Below are positions 22,204 through 41,982 of a stretch of 64,000 nucleotides of DNA, one piece after another. The translations under genes and the position numbers were made by a program. The stretch is taken from NCBI GenBank assembly GCA_037975125.1, contig CM075857.1, positions 69,581,899 through 69,645,898 on the forward strand, written 5' to 3'. The notes beneath the pieces are model-generated. The model saw only the letters and a list, made by a program, of their open reading frames with translations. It was not told the origin of the DNA and did no database searches. Each line of letters opens with the position of its first letter. The first letter of the stretch is position 1. The stretch comes from Latrodectus hesperus. Taxonomy: Eukaryota > Arthropoda > Arachnida > Araneae > Theridiidae.

Positions 22204-25111
22204 TTAAGATTATTTAAAATTTTTGTAGAGAAAATGATAATATATAAAAACTTTAATGCTCATGAATCATTTGAAAACATCTCATGATTTGAAATACATT
22301 GCTAGGCAATACTCGCAAATATTATTACTATTTAATAGTTTGGATGTGTAAATTATATGATAAATTGAGTACTAAAATCTTTTATTAGTTGACTACATTT
22401 ATGTACCTGACATTCTTTTTAAATTTGTAGATTTGTTTTAGAAATATTCAGACAAAATTTGATGTTCGTTATTATTATTAGTCTTAAAATTAATTAGAAA
22501 ACTTAATAGAAATAACAGTGAATTCTTTTATCACTTCCACTGATAACTATTACTAATTTTTAAATTGCTAATTGTTAAGCAACTAACATTTTAAATTAAT
22601 GGATGACTGACGTGATGATTTAGTCAGCATAACTATAAAAATTATTGTAAAAACATAAGCTAGTTTATTATTTCCATTATAAAGCCTATTCATGTTTTTC
22701 TGAGAAGATTCAAAGGATCGAACAACATGGAATATTTGAAAAATTTGAATATCAAAATTTAATTTTTTTTGTTAAAATTAAAATTTGTATTTGAATATTT
22801 ATTTTAATTATACATTTTCATTAATAAATATATTTTTTAATAATTTATCAATGAGCAAACATAGAGCATTTGCTTCAAGAAAATTAATTGGAAAATATAT
22901 ATTCAATGCGTCTTTTAAATTTAGAGTTAGTTTTACTACCTTTCTAGAAAGAGGTTGTAAATTAATGAGTATTAAAAATTTTAAATACCATAAATTCCAG
23001 AACAAAAGCTGTATCAGCATAAATGCCACATTTGAAGCAAATGACTTAAAAAAAAATCACAGAAATGTCAGATCAGCGTAAACGACACAAAATAAAATTG
23101 TAAATGGGTTGCTAAGAATAATGGTCAGCAAATCTTGAGTTGTGTGGCATATCACATGAGAAAAATATTTAAAGAGAAATCTTAAATATAAATTATTGGC
23201 ATTATTAGAAATATATAAATAAGGTTAACGAATGTTCTTCTATTTATGTATTTAAAAAAGTTTTTAGGCACTTAATATTCGTATTGTGTAATGAAGAATA
23301 TCGGAATAAAAGGGTATTAAATTGAATCGCTATTCCTTATTTTTGCTGACAAAAATTACTCAAGAAAAATGCATTTTTTTGAAGTTTTCAAAATATGATT
23401 TTCCACTATTCGAATAAAAAATATTTCGTAAACTCTGATCTAAATAATTCAATTCCGTGTATTAGGTCGTCACACTTTTATTTTCTTACTGTATTATCTC
23501 TTAATCTGGGGACATGAGTTCAGTCTTTTTTAATTTTGATATAATGTTTTCGCTGATTCCATGCATTTTATATCCATTTTATAAACTACTCTAGACTATT
23601 TTTTTCAAGTGCACATAAAGTGATAAAAACTTCGCATAACTGAAAATTTAACTTCTAAACAGGTTAACTCCATCATGTTTCTCTGGGAAATTACAATAAA
23701 TGATGGTACAAAAAGATGAATAGAAATTTATCTCATATAACCGTACTATCATTATGAATAAATGATACTTTTCAAAAAATCTATTTATACATCTATATTT
23801 TATGAGGTAAACTACAAGAAAAGGGTATTCTAATAACACAATAAAATTATTTGATCACAAAGATTAATGTAACTTATTTGTAACACGTTCGACTTATTTT
23901 AAATTATTTAAAATATGTTTTATTTCACGAATTTTTTGTGTACACGTTGTTTTAATTAATATTTAAAGTTAACATAAATAGCTGTGATAAGCTTTTCTGT
24001 TTCTAATAAAATAAGAATAAAATGTGTTCTTACTTTCTGAAATAATTAATAATGATATCAATAATTGAGGGAAATATTTAATATATTTTATTTAACCTTA
24101 TTAGGTCAATGAAATTAATTTGATTGTTAAATACTTAAGGGTTTAAACACATTGGGTAGAAATTAATTGAATAATATCATACTATATTTTTATTAAATAA
24201 ATGAGGAGGCAAATTAATTCTTAACGAAAATATTGACTACTTCAAAGATACATAGCAAGCACATTGATAAATTTTTTACTATTTAATTCACGATGAAAGA
24301 TTTGAAGATTGTTTAAACAGGTTTAACTAAATTAAATGTACCGTAAACAGGGAAATAAGTTCAATTATTTGAATTAGTTTAAAGACGTTTTGCTCAGTTA
24401 ATACAATTTTGTTCAATTTAAAAAGAAACAATTTAAATAATTAATCTGTACAGGAAAGAGTAAATCTTTAGATGTTAGTAATCTTAAAAAAAAATTTTTT
24501 TTTAATCCTAAATGAAAGAGAAGTAAATACTACTATTTTATTTGACTTTTTTTTTTAATAAAATAGAAATTGTTATTTGTAGTAAGTATTTATTCATATC
24601 AAAAAATTCTACAGTTAAAATAAATTCCTTGTAATTTGATTTACTGAAAATTTGTATTCTTTATGATTGTATATATAAAAATCAATCTGTATAGTTATTG
24701 AGCAAATTGATTTTAATAGCTGTAAAGTTTTTTTCATGCATACTACATTGAAAGTTTACTAAAAAATGTGAGGAAAACATTAATTGATTAATTAATTTTA
24801 TTTCAATTACTAATACATTTATTGATAAACTCATTTAAATTTAAGTATATGGAAATATTTAATATATACGTAATTAAAAATTTATTTTAATTTTTGAAAA
24901 ATGCACGCAAATTTTCAAAAATTATTTAAATAAAAAGAAATCACAAAATTTTAGAAACGTAGATAAAAACTAATAAATAATTTAACTGTATAAAAATACA
25001 TTATGTATTAAAATCATAAAAAATATTTTTACAGTTTGTTTTATTTTTGCTGACAAAAATTACTTAATTAATTAAAATAAAAAATTACTAATGAAATTAC
25101 ACACACATATA

Positions 25112-25112
<1 letters not shown>
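22204..25112. other. AT-rich stretch, nothing identified
   Basis: Read on both strands. Open frames at 22785-23081 and its complement are low-complexity Lys/Asn/Phe/Ile-rich translations with no domain. No exon or repeat family could be supported. Confidence 0.35.

Positions 25113-25178
<66 letters not shown>
25113..25178. repeat. (TA)n microsatellite
   Basis: An uninterrupted TA repeat of 33 units, preceded by short ACACACAT and AGTATA variants. Confidence 0.98.
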
Positions 25179-25180
<2 letters not shown>

Positions 25181-25686
25181 GTTAAAAATCCCACATAACG
25201 TTAATAATTTAAAAAGAATTTGAAATACTTACAATTCCAAGTGTATAGTATATTTTAATTGTGAATACAATATCGATATTTTTTATTTTAGTTTATAAAA
25301 AATGAATTTTTTAAATTAAATAATTTAAAAATTTAAATTAAAAATCATAGCCTTGAAGTACAGTTTTTTAATTTTATTTCAAAAATGAAAGTAATTCAAA
25401 GCTACTTCATCAAATAGGTTTTTTATATTCTCTCTACTTTTTGCTTAAAAAAGTTTCCCAATAAAATGAAACAAGTGGAGAAACTTTTAAGTGCTTTAAT
25501 TAAAGTTTCATACCATATTTCAATCTATGGTGTGATTAAATTCCTTATCAGTTAGCACCCCAAAAGTTAGCACAAAACAAAATTCTGAACAAAGACAAGT
25601 AAATAATAAATATTGTTACTTTAAAAATTGTGATTTTTCTTGAAAGAAAAGGTTGCGTTTTCCGTATTAATAACAGTGTAATTACA

Positions 25687-25710
25687 AAAAAAAAAAAAAA
25701 AAAAAAAAAA
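25687..25710. repeat. Poly(A) tract
   Basis: A run of 24 A residues. No retroposed sequence could be recognised just upstream, so it is listed as a simple repeat. Confidence 0.9.
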
Positions 25711-26552
25711 GCAATGTAGAATTTAAAAATTTCGGAAACAATATTTTATTATAACTGCTTGTTTCAAGTATTGTGAAAGGACTTTGAGAAGAAAATGTAA
25801 GAGCTGTTACGCAAAATATTTAATTTTAATTTAATAAGAAAAAAGATAAAAAATATATTTGAATTTAATACCATAGAACTAAGCAAAATCTTATATCACT
25901 TTGATAAAAAAATTTCTTTTTTAAAATAAATATGTTAATCAACGGAAATCAATATTGTGTTTTTGTAAGTTTATCTGTTGGCGTGTGTGTTTGGGGAAGT
26001 TCCGGATATATTCTTTTTCAGCAAATAAATGTTTTACTTTTCTAATCTGTTTTAGATGTTAAGAAGGAATCCTACAAAAATCGTTGATTTTAAAGTTATT
26101 TATTAGAATATGTCAAAGAGTAATTAATTACCTAAACATTAAGAATAAAAATTCTTGGCCATAATTAGAGCTTTGGAGATATAACAATTATATACTCGGA
26201 AATGATGTAAAAATGAATTATTGTTTAATTTAAATAGAGAAAGATAGAAATGAATTAAATAGAGATTTAAATTGCTTTAGAATTTATAGTACCTTTAACA
26301 AACAGATATCTTTGTAAAGGATTTGATGTAAGATAGCTTTGAGAATCAATAATATATTTTATAATTAAGTATAAAAATCTAATTACTTTTAAATTAATAA
26401 TTAATGAATGATACTGAAATCAATCACACAAATGAAAATAATATTTTTCAGTAGTTTGTTGTCAAGATAAGAAATGTAATTATCTTTCCTTTCTTATCTT
26501 TCTTATCTCAAGCTTTAATTTCATAGAGCGATATCTATATTTCTAAGATCCT

Positions 26553-27065
26553 TTCTTCCTTCTTTCTTCAAAGATAATGCAGCTCTCTTGCACATATTGC
26601 AAAGGAGGAAACTTCGTAAACCGTCAAGCATTTACCATGACAAGCGTTCATGCAAAAGATAGAAGCGCAACATACATTTCCCATTTTGCAATAGTGGTTG
26701 GGGTAGAGTCACCCTTTTGCTCCAAAGAGAAATGTTTTACCATTAAGCCACACTGATGATTTGAGCAGCACGGGTTGTAGGTGCGGCGACCATTTCTTCG
26801 ACATACCTTGACATACACAGTACAGTACAATCTGTACAGAGGGAAGTGAGATGATGATTCAGGTTCGTACAATGGCATAACTAGATATAGGAGGACAAAA
26901 TATCATTTTCCCACAGGAGTTTCAGTTTTGCTTGCTGCATTCTGATGGTCATACACGTTCTGTCTCAGAAGAATTTGTCATGGTAAATGCTTGACGGTTT
27001 ACGAAGTTTCCTCCTTTGTAATATGTGCAAGAGAGCTGCATTATCTTTGAAGAAAGAAGGAAGAA
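26553..27065. repeat. Near-perfect 90-bp inverted repeat, 333-bp spacer
   Basis: The arms at 26553-26642 and 26976-27065 are inverted copies of each other. They differ at one base (ATTGCAAAG on the left, ATTACAAAG in the complement of the right). The arms include the segment GCAGCTCTCTTGCACATATT. The spacer holds a block on the minus strand resembling a decayed tRNA-SINE head, GTGGCTTAATGGTAAAAC (about 26740-26757), with no clean B box. No target duplication is evident outside the arms. It may be a fold-back element or a recent local inverted duplication. The right arm continues outwards into a domain-less minus-strand open frame reaching 27270. Confidence 0.9.
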
Positions 27066-29394
27066 TGTTTTTCTTTGTAGTTATTCCATATCGCCAATAA
27101 TGCTTTGCACCTGGTGTGATGATATGAGCAGATATTAAATACGTCAAAGCCATATATCTACTTTGATGGTAATTTAAAATCGTCGATACGAAATAGATGA
27201 TTTTAAATCGATACATTTCAGACATCTTAAAGTCAGTGATTGTGTTTTGTTCTGAAAATCTATGAAACATGATCTTTTAATAAGTTAATTCAAAAGCTCA
27301 TTCTGCACTTCTTCTTCTATCTTCCTCTATTTAGAGGGTATTCAATTGTTGTTTTACCCCATATATGGCCTCCAAAAATGTTATTTATTGAAAACATCTA
27401 AACATGGTGTGTTGAGAAATTGTGTGCTATTCTTCCCAACTTATTATAGTTAATGAGGTGAGACATAGGCGTAAAAATTTTTTTATTTTGTGATAAAATG
27501 ATTTTTTTTTATATAAGAGTAAGTATTTTGATAAATTTAATTGAAATGAGTCATATTAAAATGATTAATAAAATTGAAGTATGATTCTATTATAAATGTA
27601 TTTTAATATCATGTACATAACTATTGTTCAGTTAAGTATCATGTTTTAATTATTAACCATTAAATAATTAATCAATATTTTGTATAAACAGAAACTGCAA
27701 TACAATTTCTGTTATGAAAATCTTAGAGCGCAATATTTCAATTTATAGACTCACAAAAAGCTTTAAAGTTATCTAAAAATAATTTGATCATTAAAAACTT
27801 TAAAATTGTAAGAAATTCAATACAAAACCATTTATATCATTCATTAATGACATTATAAAGAATTGCTCCTTAGATTGCTTAGAAAATAATTAAAATAACA
27901 ATTTTACAACGTAAATATAAATATTATTAATAACAAACATTTTTACCTTATATGATTTTAAGTAAATAATAAAATGACTCATAAAAATATTTTAAAGTAA
28001 ATACTGAAACTTTAAATTTTACGTTTCGCATCAAGAAAAATGTTAAAATTTGTTTTTTCAATGAGAATTTTATTTCGAATCAATATCTAATTGCTTTATG
28101 TATTTTTCATTTAATACATTATATACATATTAATTTAACATTTTCATTTAATACATTTTTTATTAATACAATCATTATATAATTACCTGCTACACTTTTA
28201 GCGCCTGCCTGTTACATAACCAAGTACGTACATTAACATATATACCTAAAAAATACCTCCCATAATAATTTGTGCAAATATTTTAGGGCTTAGAATTTCC
28301 CATAAAATATCAAAAATATTAATCTTGTTTTATTAGCTAAATACAATTAAATAAAATCCGTATGATTAATATAAATCACCAGTTTTATTATTTTTTGATT
28401 AAATACCATGAAAAAGCAATAATTAAAATTTTCCAATTATATCCAGTTTAAGCTTATTCCTAAAATTAGTTAAAAATGTTTTGATTTTATTCCTGTAAAA
28501 TACATATAAAAATACCATGCTAAATACATATTTTTCTAAAATGAAGGGTTATAAAGTAAATGAAGATTTTTTACTAGCACTTTACTTTGTTTTTAATTTG
28601 AAGAAAAATTAGTAATATTACTCTGTGAACTAATCGATTAAAGATTATAAATTATCCTTAAGTATTTTAAGTAATAAAGAATTTAAAAATATATAATATA
28701 CTAAAGTTCGCGCGCGTTAAATAAAAAATCAGTAAAACTTCTTATTTTGTAATTTTTTAACCACACAAACGTTTCTTCATTAAATGGATTACCACTTTTT
28801 CTCAAAGAATTTTAATTTTCTACAGAAAATCCAGGTATTCTTTTTTTAAAACTTTTTAATTATAATTTTTTTTGATGCATTAATGATCGAAAATTTATGA
28901 AAAAATTAATTTAATCATCATTGTTTCTTAAGTTCATAATCTCTAACTTGATTTCCCTTGCGTTAATTATAAAATGAAGTTTGATTAAACTATAAAGATT
29001 GCTCATGACACAAAATTTTGCGAAAAGGTGGAATTAAAATAATTACATTAGCGAGAGAATTTCAAAGTGTAAGTCCTTCATTATTTTCTCATAAAGTACG
29101 CAATCGATGATATCAGGTATGATGATATTCTTGTAAGGAGAATTTGCTACATTTATGAAGTTTATTTTATATAAGATCTAATTCATTTGTTGTGATGAAG
29201 ATTTGCGTGTAAGTTAGAGTTTCTTAATGATATGCATGAACGAGAGATATTATTGCGAATTGGAAAGGAATGGTAAACAAAAACAATTAAGTACATTGCT
29301 AAAAAGCTTATAATTAATAGATAAATAATTGTTTACTAATTGAATAAATTTGTTTTAAAAGGAATATTTTAAATATGAAAAAATCGTATATTTA
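27066..29394. other. AT-rich stretch, no gene recognised
   Basis: The first 230 bp are somewhat G+C-richer and hold part of a 101-codon minus-strand open frame (26965-27270) containing KHYWRYGITTKKN. I do not recognise it, and part of it is made of the inverted-repeat arm. Beyond about 27450 the sequence is A/T runs with no support for a gene or transposon. Confidence 0.35.
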
Positions 29395-30660
29395 ATAACA
29401 TACAAAAGCTTCTACCAATTTATTACATTTATGTTTATCAGACTTAAATTCAATCTTACAAGCATATCGTTAGTATCACTGACTTTCAGAAAGATGATTT
29501 TGTAACAAAATCTAGAAGTCATAATACTTAATCTAGAAAATCTTCAAGAAAAAGAAATTTTTTTTCACAAATTGGGAACTGCTTGCTAGACCACTAAGAA
29601 AGTTTTCCTAGTTTTGTTAATAAAATATATATGTCTCAGTTTTTAACTTCTAATATCGTCGCTTATAAATTTCGTGGGTCACTTCTTGCTCCTCTTCCAT
29701 TTTGTACTTCTAGTTTCGTTGTATCACTAATATTATAAAAAAAAATTGAGATTTGAAATTTTCAATGTATTCTTTTTCGCCTGTGATTCATAAATTTCTT
29801 TAGCACTTTTTCTATGCTTTCTTATTTGTTCTTGGCTAGTTAAATTATCTATCTGGCTAAAAGGGATCACTTTATCATTATTATTCTAAATTACAAAATT
29901 AAGTGCTGGTAAAGTAATTTTGCATCAATCGTTAATTTTTACATTAGAATCATATTAACAGAAGCGTTGTTAAATTTTTCTATTAAAGCCTGAATTTCTT
30001 CTTCGGTTCTAAAATATTTGATAGAGTCATTTAGGAAAGGAAGTGTTTTTAAATCTATTTTTAAAAGTATCGTTGTGTGTGCTTTATAAGAAGGACCGTT
30101 GATAATTTCACGAAATGACGTGTTTTATCAAAAGCTATACAAAACAAATTTTTTGGACCATTTATTAGTTTTCATTGTTTTTCAACTAAGAACTTAGCAT
30201 ATTTTCATCATTCTTATTTGAACACTGAAACGAATAGAGATTCTGGCTGTCTAGAAATTCCATCTACAATTTTCAAATCTAGCCTTATTGCACAAGTTTC
30301 TTCCACGATCTGGTTATTAAGCTCGAGATCCCTGTCACTTTGAAGTATACTGGGCATCTCAAATATAAAAAAAATGTTATTTAAATAGCATAAAATTTTT
30401 TCATGTTTCTTTTTAGAGAATTCCACAGTGTGGATTTCGTCATGCAGTTTTGATATTTAAATATGTATTTGAAATCATTTTCTGATTTCGGTTGCGTATT
30501 AGTTAAGCAAACTTGCATCTTGAGTTCATCTCTTTGACCTAGAACCATTGGCATAGAACTCCTTTCTTGGGTATCATTAACTTCTTTTGTTATTTTTTTT
30601 GCACACGTTTAAGGAAATCCTCACTTTATCAAGTTCTTCTATCATTATGTTTCAGCTATC
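29395..30660 (-). pseudogene. KRBA2-like integrase relic, reverse copy
   Basis: Minus-strand remnant of an integrase-core protein of the kind annotated as KRBA2-like in many arthropod genomes; its origin is a transposon integrase. In order there is a first-Asp region resembling RCQVDLIDMQ, here altered (about 30495-30540), then KYQNCMTK. The second-Asp region reads FEMPSILQSD (about 30335-30365). A degraded HGKPRHPQS-type region with the last acid is at about 30235-30260. A linker contains EEIQALIEKFNN (about 29972-30007). A GD(T/N)VK-type domain ending with PRNL (about 29660-29745) follows, and then a cysteine-rich tail (about 29401-29460). Several stops and frameshifts interrupt it. A second copy of the C-terminal half lies in inverted orientation at 31150-31935. 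Confidence 0.75.
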
Positions 30661-30689
30661 AGGGCTACTTGATAAATGCGTTTCATTAA

Positions 30690-30976
30690 TTAGGGTAGCC
30701 GCCCAACTTGTTTAGTGGTCAGCGTGCCTGCCTGCGGATAGGGAGGTCCTGGGTTCGAATCTCGGTTCGGGCATGGATGTACTTTCTCTTTCTATCTATC
30801 CTGTCTTTGTCCTTTCCTTGTATGAATGGGTTGTGAATGGTTGCCTACCTTATAAACTGGTACCTAAAGCATGAGAGTACTGAGAAAGTCGGACTCCACA
30901 CTTAAATATAGTTCAGTTGGAAAAGTGGAGCAGCACACCCTATAATGCCAGCCTAGATGGTACACAACAACAAAAA
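30690..30976 (+). mobile_element. tRNA-derived SINE, forward copy
   Basis: The head from about 30695 is tRNA-like, with an A-box segment TTGTTTAGTGGTCAGCGTG and the B box GGTTCGAATCTC (about 30752-30763). A body of about 200 bp follows and a tail ACACAACAACAAAAAC ends at 30976. The short repeat CATTAA stands at both sides (30684-30689 and 30977-30982) and may be the target duplication. Head and body differ from the SINE at 16002-16390, but the AACAACAA tail is similar. It sits between the two inverted integrase relics. Confidence 0.85.
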
Positions 30977-31149
30977 CATTAAGACCGTGGTTAAAAATTA
31001 CGAGGCACTTAAACTAAATTGAAAATATGATAAATATTCATTAATTTATCGCGTTACCATGTTTAGTGATAATTGTGATTATTCCCCGGTAATTAACATA
31101 ACTATTTACCTATAATTTTGCATAATATAAAAACTCTGGAAGCTTATAA

Positions 31150-31935
31150 TATTTACCATAACATGCTTCTTATGAAACATGATTGAGATGCTTTTTTAAG
31201 TAAGTTAGAAAACATCTTTCCCAAATATCTGCATCAAATATCTTAGAACCGAAAAAAAAGTTCAGGCTTTAATAGAGAGATTTAACAACGCTTCTAATAA
31301 AATCAAAAGAAAACAAAAAACTGATTCAAGTGTGAAAATTAATGATCCATTACTAAATAACTGTTTACCTGCTATTAATTTTAAGATTGATGAAAATGAT
31401 GAAGTGATCCATTTTAACCAGATAGATATTTTAACTGGGAAAAAAACCAGAGAGACAATATCAAAAAATACTAAAGAAAGTTTAGAATTACAGAGAAAAA
31501 AGACAATGAAAGTTTCAAATCTTTAATTTTCTTCTGTAATATTGGTGACACAGTTAAAATACGAGTACCAGATGTAGATACAACAAAAAGTGATCCCCGA
31601 AATTTACTACCGATTATATTAGACTTTAAAAACAGAGAAGCTTATTTTTTAGGAACAAAACAAGGAATTATCTTAATGGCATACAAGAAAGTAGTTCACA
31701 ATTTGCGAAAAAAAAATTTCTTAAAAATTTCAGATCAAGCAATATTATTTCGAGATTGTGTTAGGAAATCATCTTTCTTTAAGTTAATGGTGTTAACGAT
31801 GTGTTTGCAAGATAGAATGCAAGTCTAAAATATCAGTAATATTTTAGATTAAGTCTAAAATATCAGTAATATCTAAAATATCAGGAAAACTGTAATTCTA
31901 AATATCATAATAGTCTGATGCATCTAAAGAAGTTA
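31150..31935 (+). pseudogene. KRBA2-like integrase relic, forward C-terminal copy
   Basis: Plus-strand copy of the C-terminal half of the same kind of element as the reverse copy at 29395-30660. It starts in the linker after the integrase core and contains KVQALIERFNNAS (about 31263-31300). An open 64-codon stretch (31332-31526) includes VIHFNQIDILTG. After a frame change comes NIGDTVKIRVPDVDTTKSDP (about 31540-31600), then PRNLLPIILDF and YFLGTKQGI. It ends in a decayed cysteine-rich tail (about 31800-31920), partly disrupted by a small duplication of CTAAAATATCAGTAATAT. There is no integrase core in this copy. The GDTVK/PDVD/DPRNL block is the best preserved part and is what makes the family recognisable. 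Confidence 0.75.
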
Positions 31936-32584
31936 ACTTACAAGTAGATATCGATAAATACTTTTTTAAAATATAGATTTGGTTTGTTTTGACATGGTAT
32001 AATGTTTTTTTATAAACTCTGATAATTTAAATTGTTTTATTTTTGCAACTCTTTTAATTATCAAAACAAAAATTATTTATAAGTACTAATTAATGTTTAA
32101 AGTTATATTTTATTTAGATAAAAATAAATTATTTGCTAAAATAAGAAGCTAGACTTTATTTTACTTTAGTAAATTCGATCATTTTGCTTTTTTTAATACT
32201 TTTTACTCCAGATATATAATTTGTTCTATCATCTAATACATATGCCTCAAAACATTTACTGAAGTTAACGTACGAAAAAGACACTGTTATTTAAAATTTT
32301 TAATTGGAAGATTTTTGATGTTTTATTCTTTACCATCATGATGTTTTTCAAATTATTAAGAACAAATAGTTCAACATTGTTTGAAAATATTTATTTTTTT
32401 TAATTAAAGTGTCCTTTTCCTACAAAATAATTGGTCCCATTCCCCATTATGGAATGGGGATTATATATATTTACCGGTAAAATTGATAAATATTCAATGA
32501 TTTTTCACATTTATCGAAATTAATGAGGATTATATATAATCACAAGTTATTATACGTAATTAACGATTAACCACTATTTTCATA
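31936..32584. other. AT-rich stretch with a short hairpin
   Basis: Nothing coding is seen. CCCCATT and AATGGGG at about 32442-32459 form a small hairpin with overlapping alternative pairing, ATTCC/GGAAT. Confidence 0.4.
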
Positions 32585-32668
32585 ACACACGTGTGCGCAA
32601 ACACGCACGCACGCGCATGCACACACGCACGCACATGCATGCACACGCACACGCATGCACACGCACAG
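32585..32668. repeat. Alternating purine-pyrimidine CA/CG tract
   Basis: About 84 bp of almost strictly alternating CA, CG and TG steps, such as ACGCACGCACGCGCATGC. It is an impure microsatellite of the type that can adopt left-handed Z-DNA. It begins two bases beyond the putative polyadenylation signals of the minus-strand neuropeptide gene. Confidence 0.9.
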
Positions 32669-32669
32669 A

Positions 32670-32683
32670 TTTATTTATTTATT
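32670..32683 (-). promoter_or_regulatory. Overlapping AATAAA polyadenylation signals
   Basis: Three overlapping TTTATT motifs on the plus strand give AATAAATAAATAAA on the minus strand, about 143 bases after the neuropeptide stop codon. Position and repetition suggest the 3' end of that transcript. Chance AATAAA is frequent in this composition. Confidence 0.5.
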
Positions 32684-32825
32684 TTGAGCAAACATTTCAT
32701 TCTGTAAATAATTAACTTGAAACAATTAATATGTTATTTGGTTAACAAAGTTAATTTATAGAAAACCTACATTTTATAATTATTAAAAATTTCGAAATTA
32801 TTTAACAAATAACTACCTGTTGTTT

Positions 32826-33008
32826 TCACTTAAAACAACTCACAGCATTAAAATAGCATTTCCAATACTGTTTTGGATAATTTCTTCGCTCCAGTTCTTG
32901 AGGATGCCTGGTTAAAACTTCCTCTGGTTGCATTGCATTTTGAAGAGCAATCATCAATCTGTTTAACAGAACTGTTGGCCTTTTGCGAACAATGATTTCC
33001 TTATAATC
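32826..33008 (-). CDS. Allatostatin-C-family neuropeptide precursor, last exon (allatostatin CC-like)
   Basis: Minus-strand terminal exon of 60 codons plus TGA, open in phase 0. It follows a splice acceptor TTTTAG (minus strand, ending at 33009). Its last residues are YWKCYFNAVSCF followed by a single Lys and the stop, the layout of allatostatin-C-type precursors, where the cyclic peptide is the last item. Arg-Arg (32883-32888) gives the upstream cleavage site, and RKR near the exon start is another. CYFNAVSC without a following Gly (so non-amidated), and with Ala-Val rather than Pro-Ile, fits allatostatin CC better than C or triple C. The product would be a secreted brain or gut peptide acting on somatostatin-like receptors. 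The signal-peptide exon was not found. A GTGAGT at the end of the frame resembles a splice donor, but using it would cut the conserved ring. Confidence 0.85.
   Translation of the reverse strand, partial: DYKEIIVRKRPTVLLNRLMIALQNAMQPEEVLTRHPQELERRNYPKQYWKCYFNAVSCFK
32832..32882 (-). other. Predicted mature cyclic neuropeptide
   Basis: The 17 residues NYPKQYWKCYFNAVSCF lie between Arg-Arg and a C-terminal Lys. Two cysteines six residues apart would form the disulfide ring typical of the allatostatin-C family. The processing is predicted from the cleavage sites, not shown. Confidence 0.7.
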
Positions 33009-41161
<8,153 letters not shown>

Positions 41162-41823
41162 TCTTATATATATACATTTCGTGTCACGATGTTCGCGATA
41201 AACTCCGAAACTACTGAACGGATTTTGATAAAATTTTGTAACCATTTATAATATGGTCCAACTTAAAAGATAGAATAGTTTTTATCTTAATTATTGATCT
41301 CAATATTTATTATTGCAAATTAAATGTTTATTATACGACATTAGTGTTTATTTATCGGTTAGTTCTATAAATTCCTAATAGATGGCGGTTTAGCATCTAA
41401 GTTGCACAGGTATTCGGCAGATGGCGTCGTGTTTATATTTCTAGATAATACAATCTTCGAGAATTAACGTGCGCACGCAAGCGCGTGGTTGAATATAGAA
41501 TTTACATATATTTTCATGATGTATTTGATCAATCATATGAGGAACAGTTTGGGTTCACATATTTTTAATCTGAATTACAGTATTTGCTTGATTCCAAGTC
41601 ATTTTCGTTTATGTTCTCAAGAAAATCATACGTCATTTTTGTTCATATTCTCAACATAATCATGCTATAAAAATTTTTCGTGAATCATTTTCATAATTAT
41701 ACTTTGTATTGTGTTATGATTGTGCAGTGTTAAGTTTGAATATTTTTAATATTATAAATAATAAAATAAAATTTTATTTATTACTGTTTTATTCTACTAA
41801 TTTTCATACCACCTCGAAAACAT

Positions 41824-41982
41824 GTAAGTTTTTCTTGATAGCCTTTTGTTTATTTATTTTTATTTTATAATTTGATAATTATTAACTTTTTTATAATTTG
41901 ATAATTTTTAATTTATTTAGCCGTACATTTTGATCTAATTTATTTATTCAAATGATAAATTCTTAAAATTTTTTTATTTAAG
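41824..41982 (+). other. Intron 1 of the Helitron gene
   Basis: It begins GTAAGTTTTT and ends TTTATTTAAG. Joining the flanks in phase 0 gives PPRKHYNATEKYNF, a plausible basic Helitron N-terminus. Confidence 0.65.

Noticed and set aside
22785..23081. 98-codon plus-strand open frame
   Set aside because: Low-complexity Lys/Asn/Phe/Ile composition, an equally open opposite strand, and no domain or splice context.
26690..26780. Third tRNA-SINE in the spacer of the inverted repeat
   Set aside because: An A-box-like segment is visible but the B box is not recognisable and no tail or duplication was found, so it is only mentioned inside the inverted-repeat entry.
30694..30770. tRNA gene on the plus strand
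   Set aside because: It is continuous with a SINE body and an ACAACAACAAA tail, and no clean cloverleaf could be drawn.
32838..32846. GTGAGT on the minus strand as a splice donor inside the neuropeptide exon
   Set aside because: Using it would remove the second ring cysteine and the conserved C-terminus; the read-through frame gives a textbook allatostatin-C-type ending.
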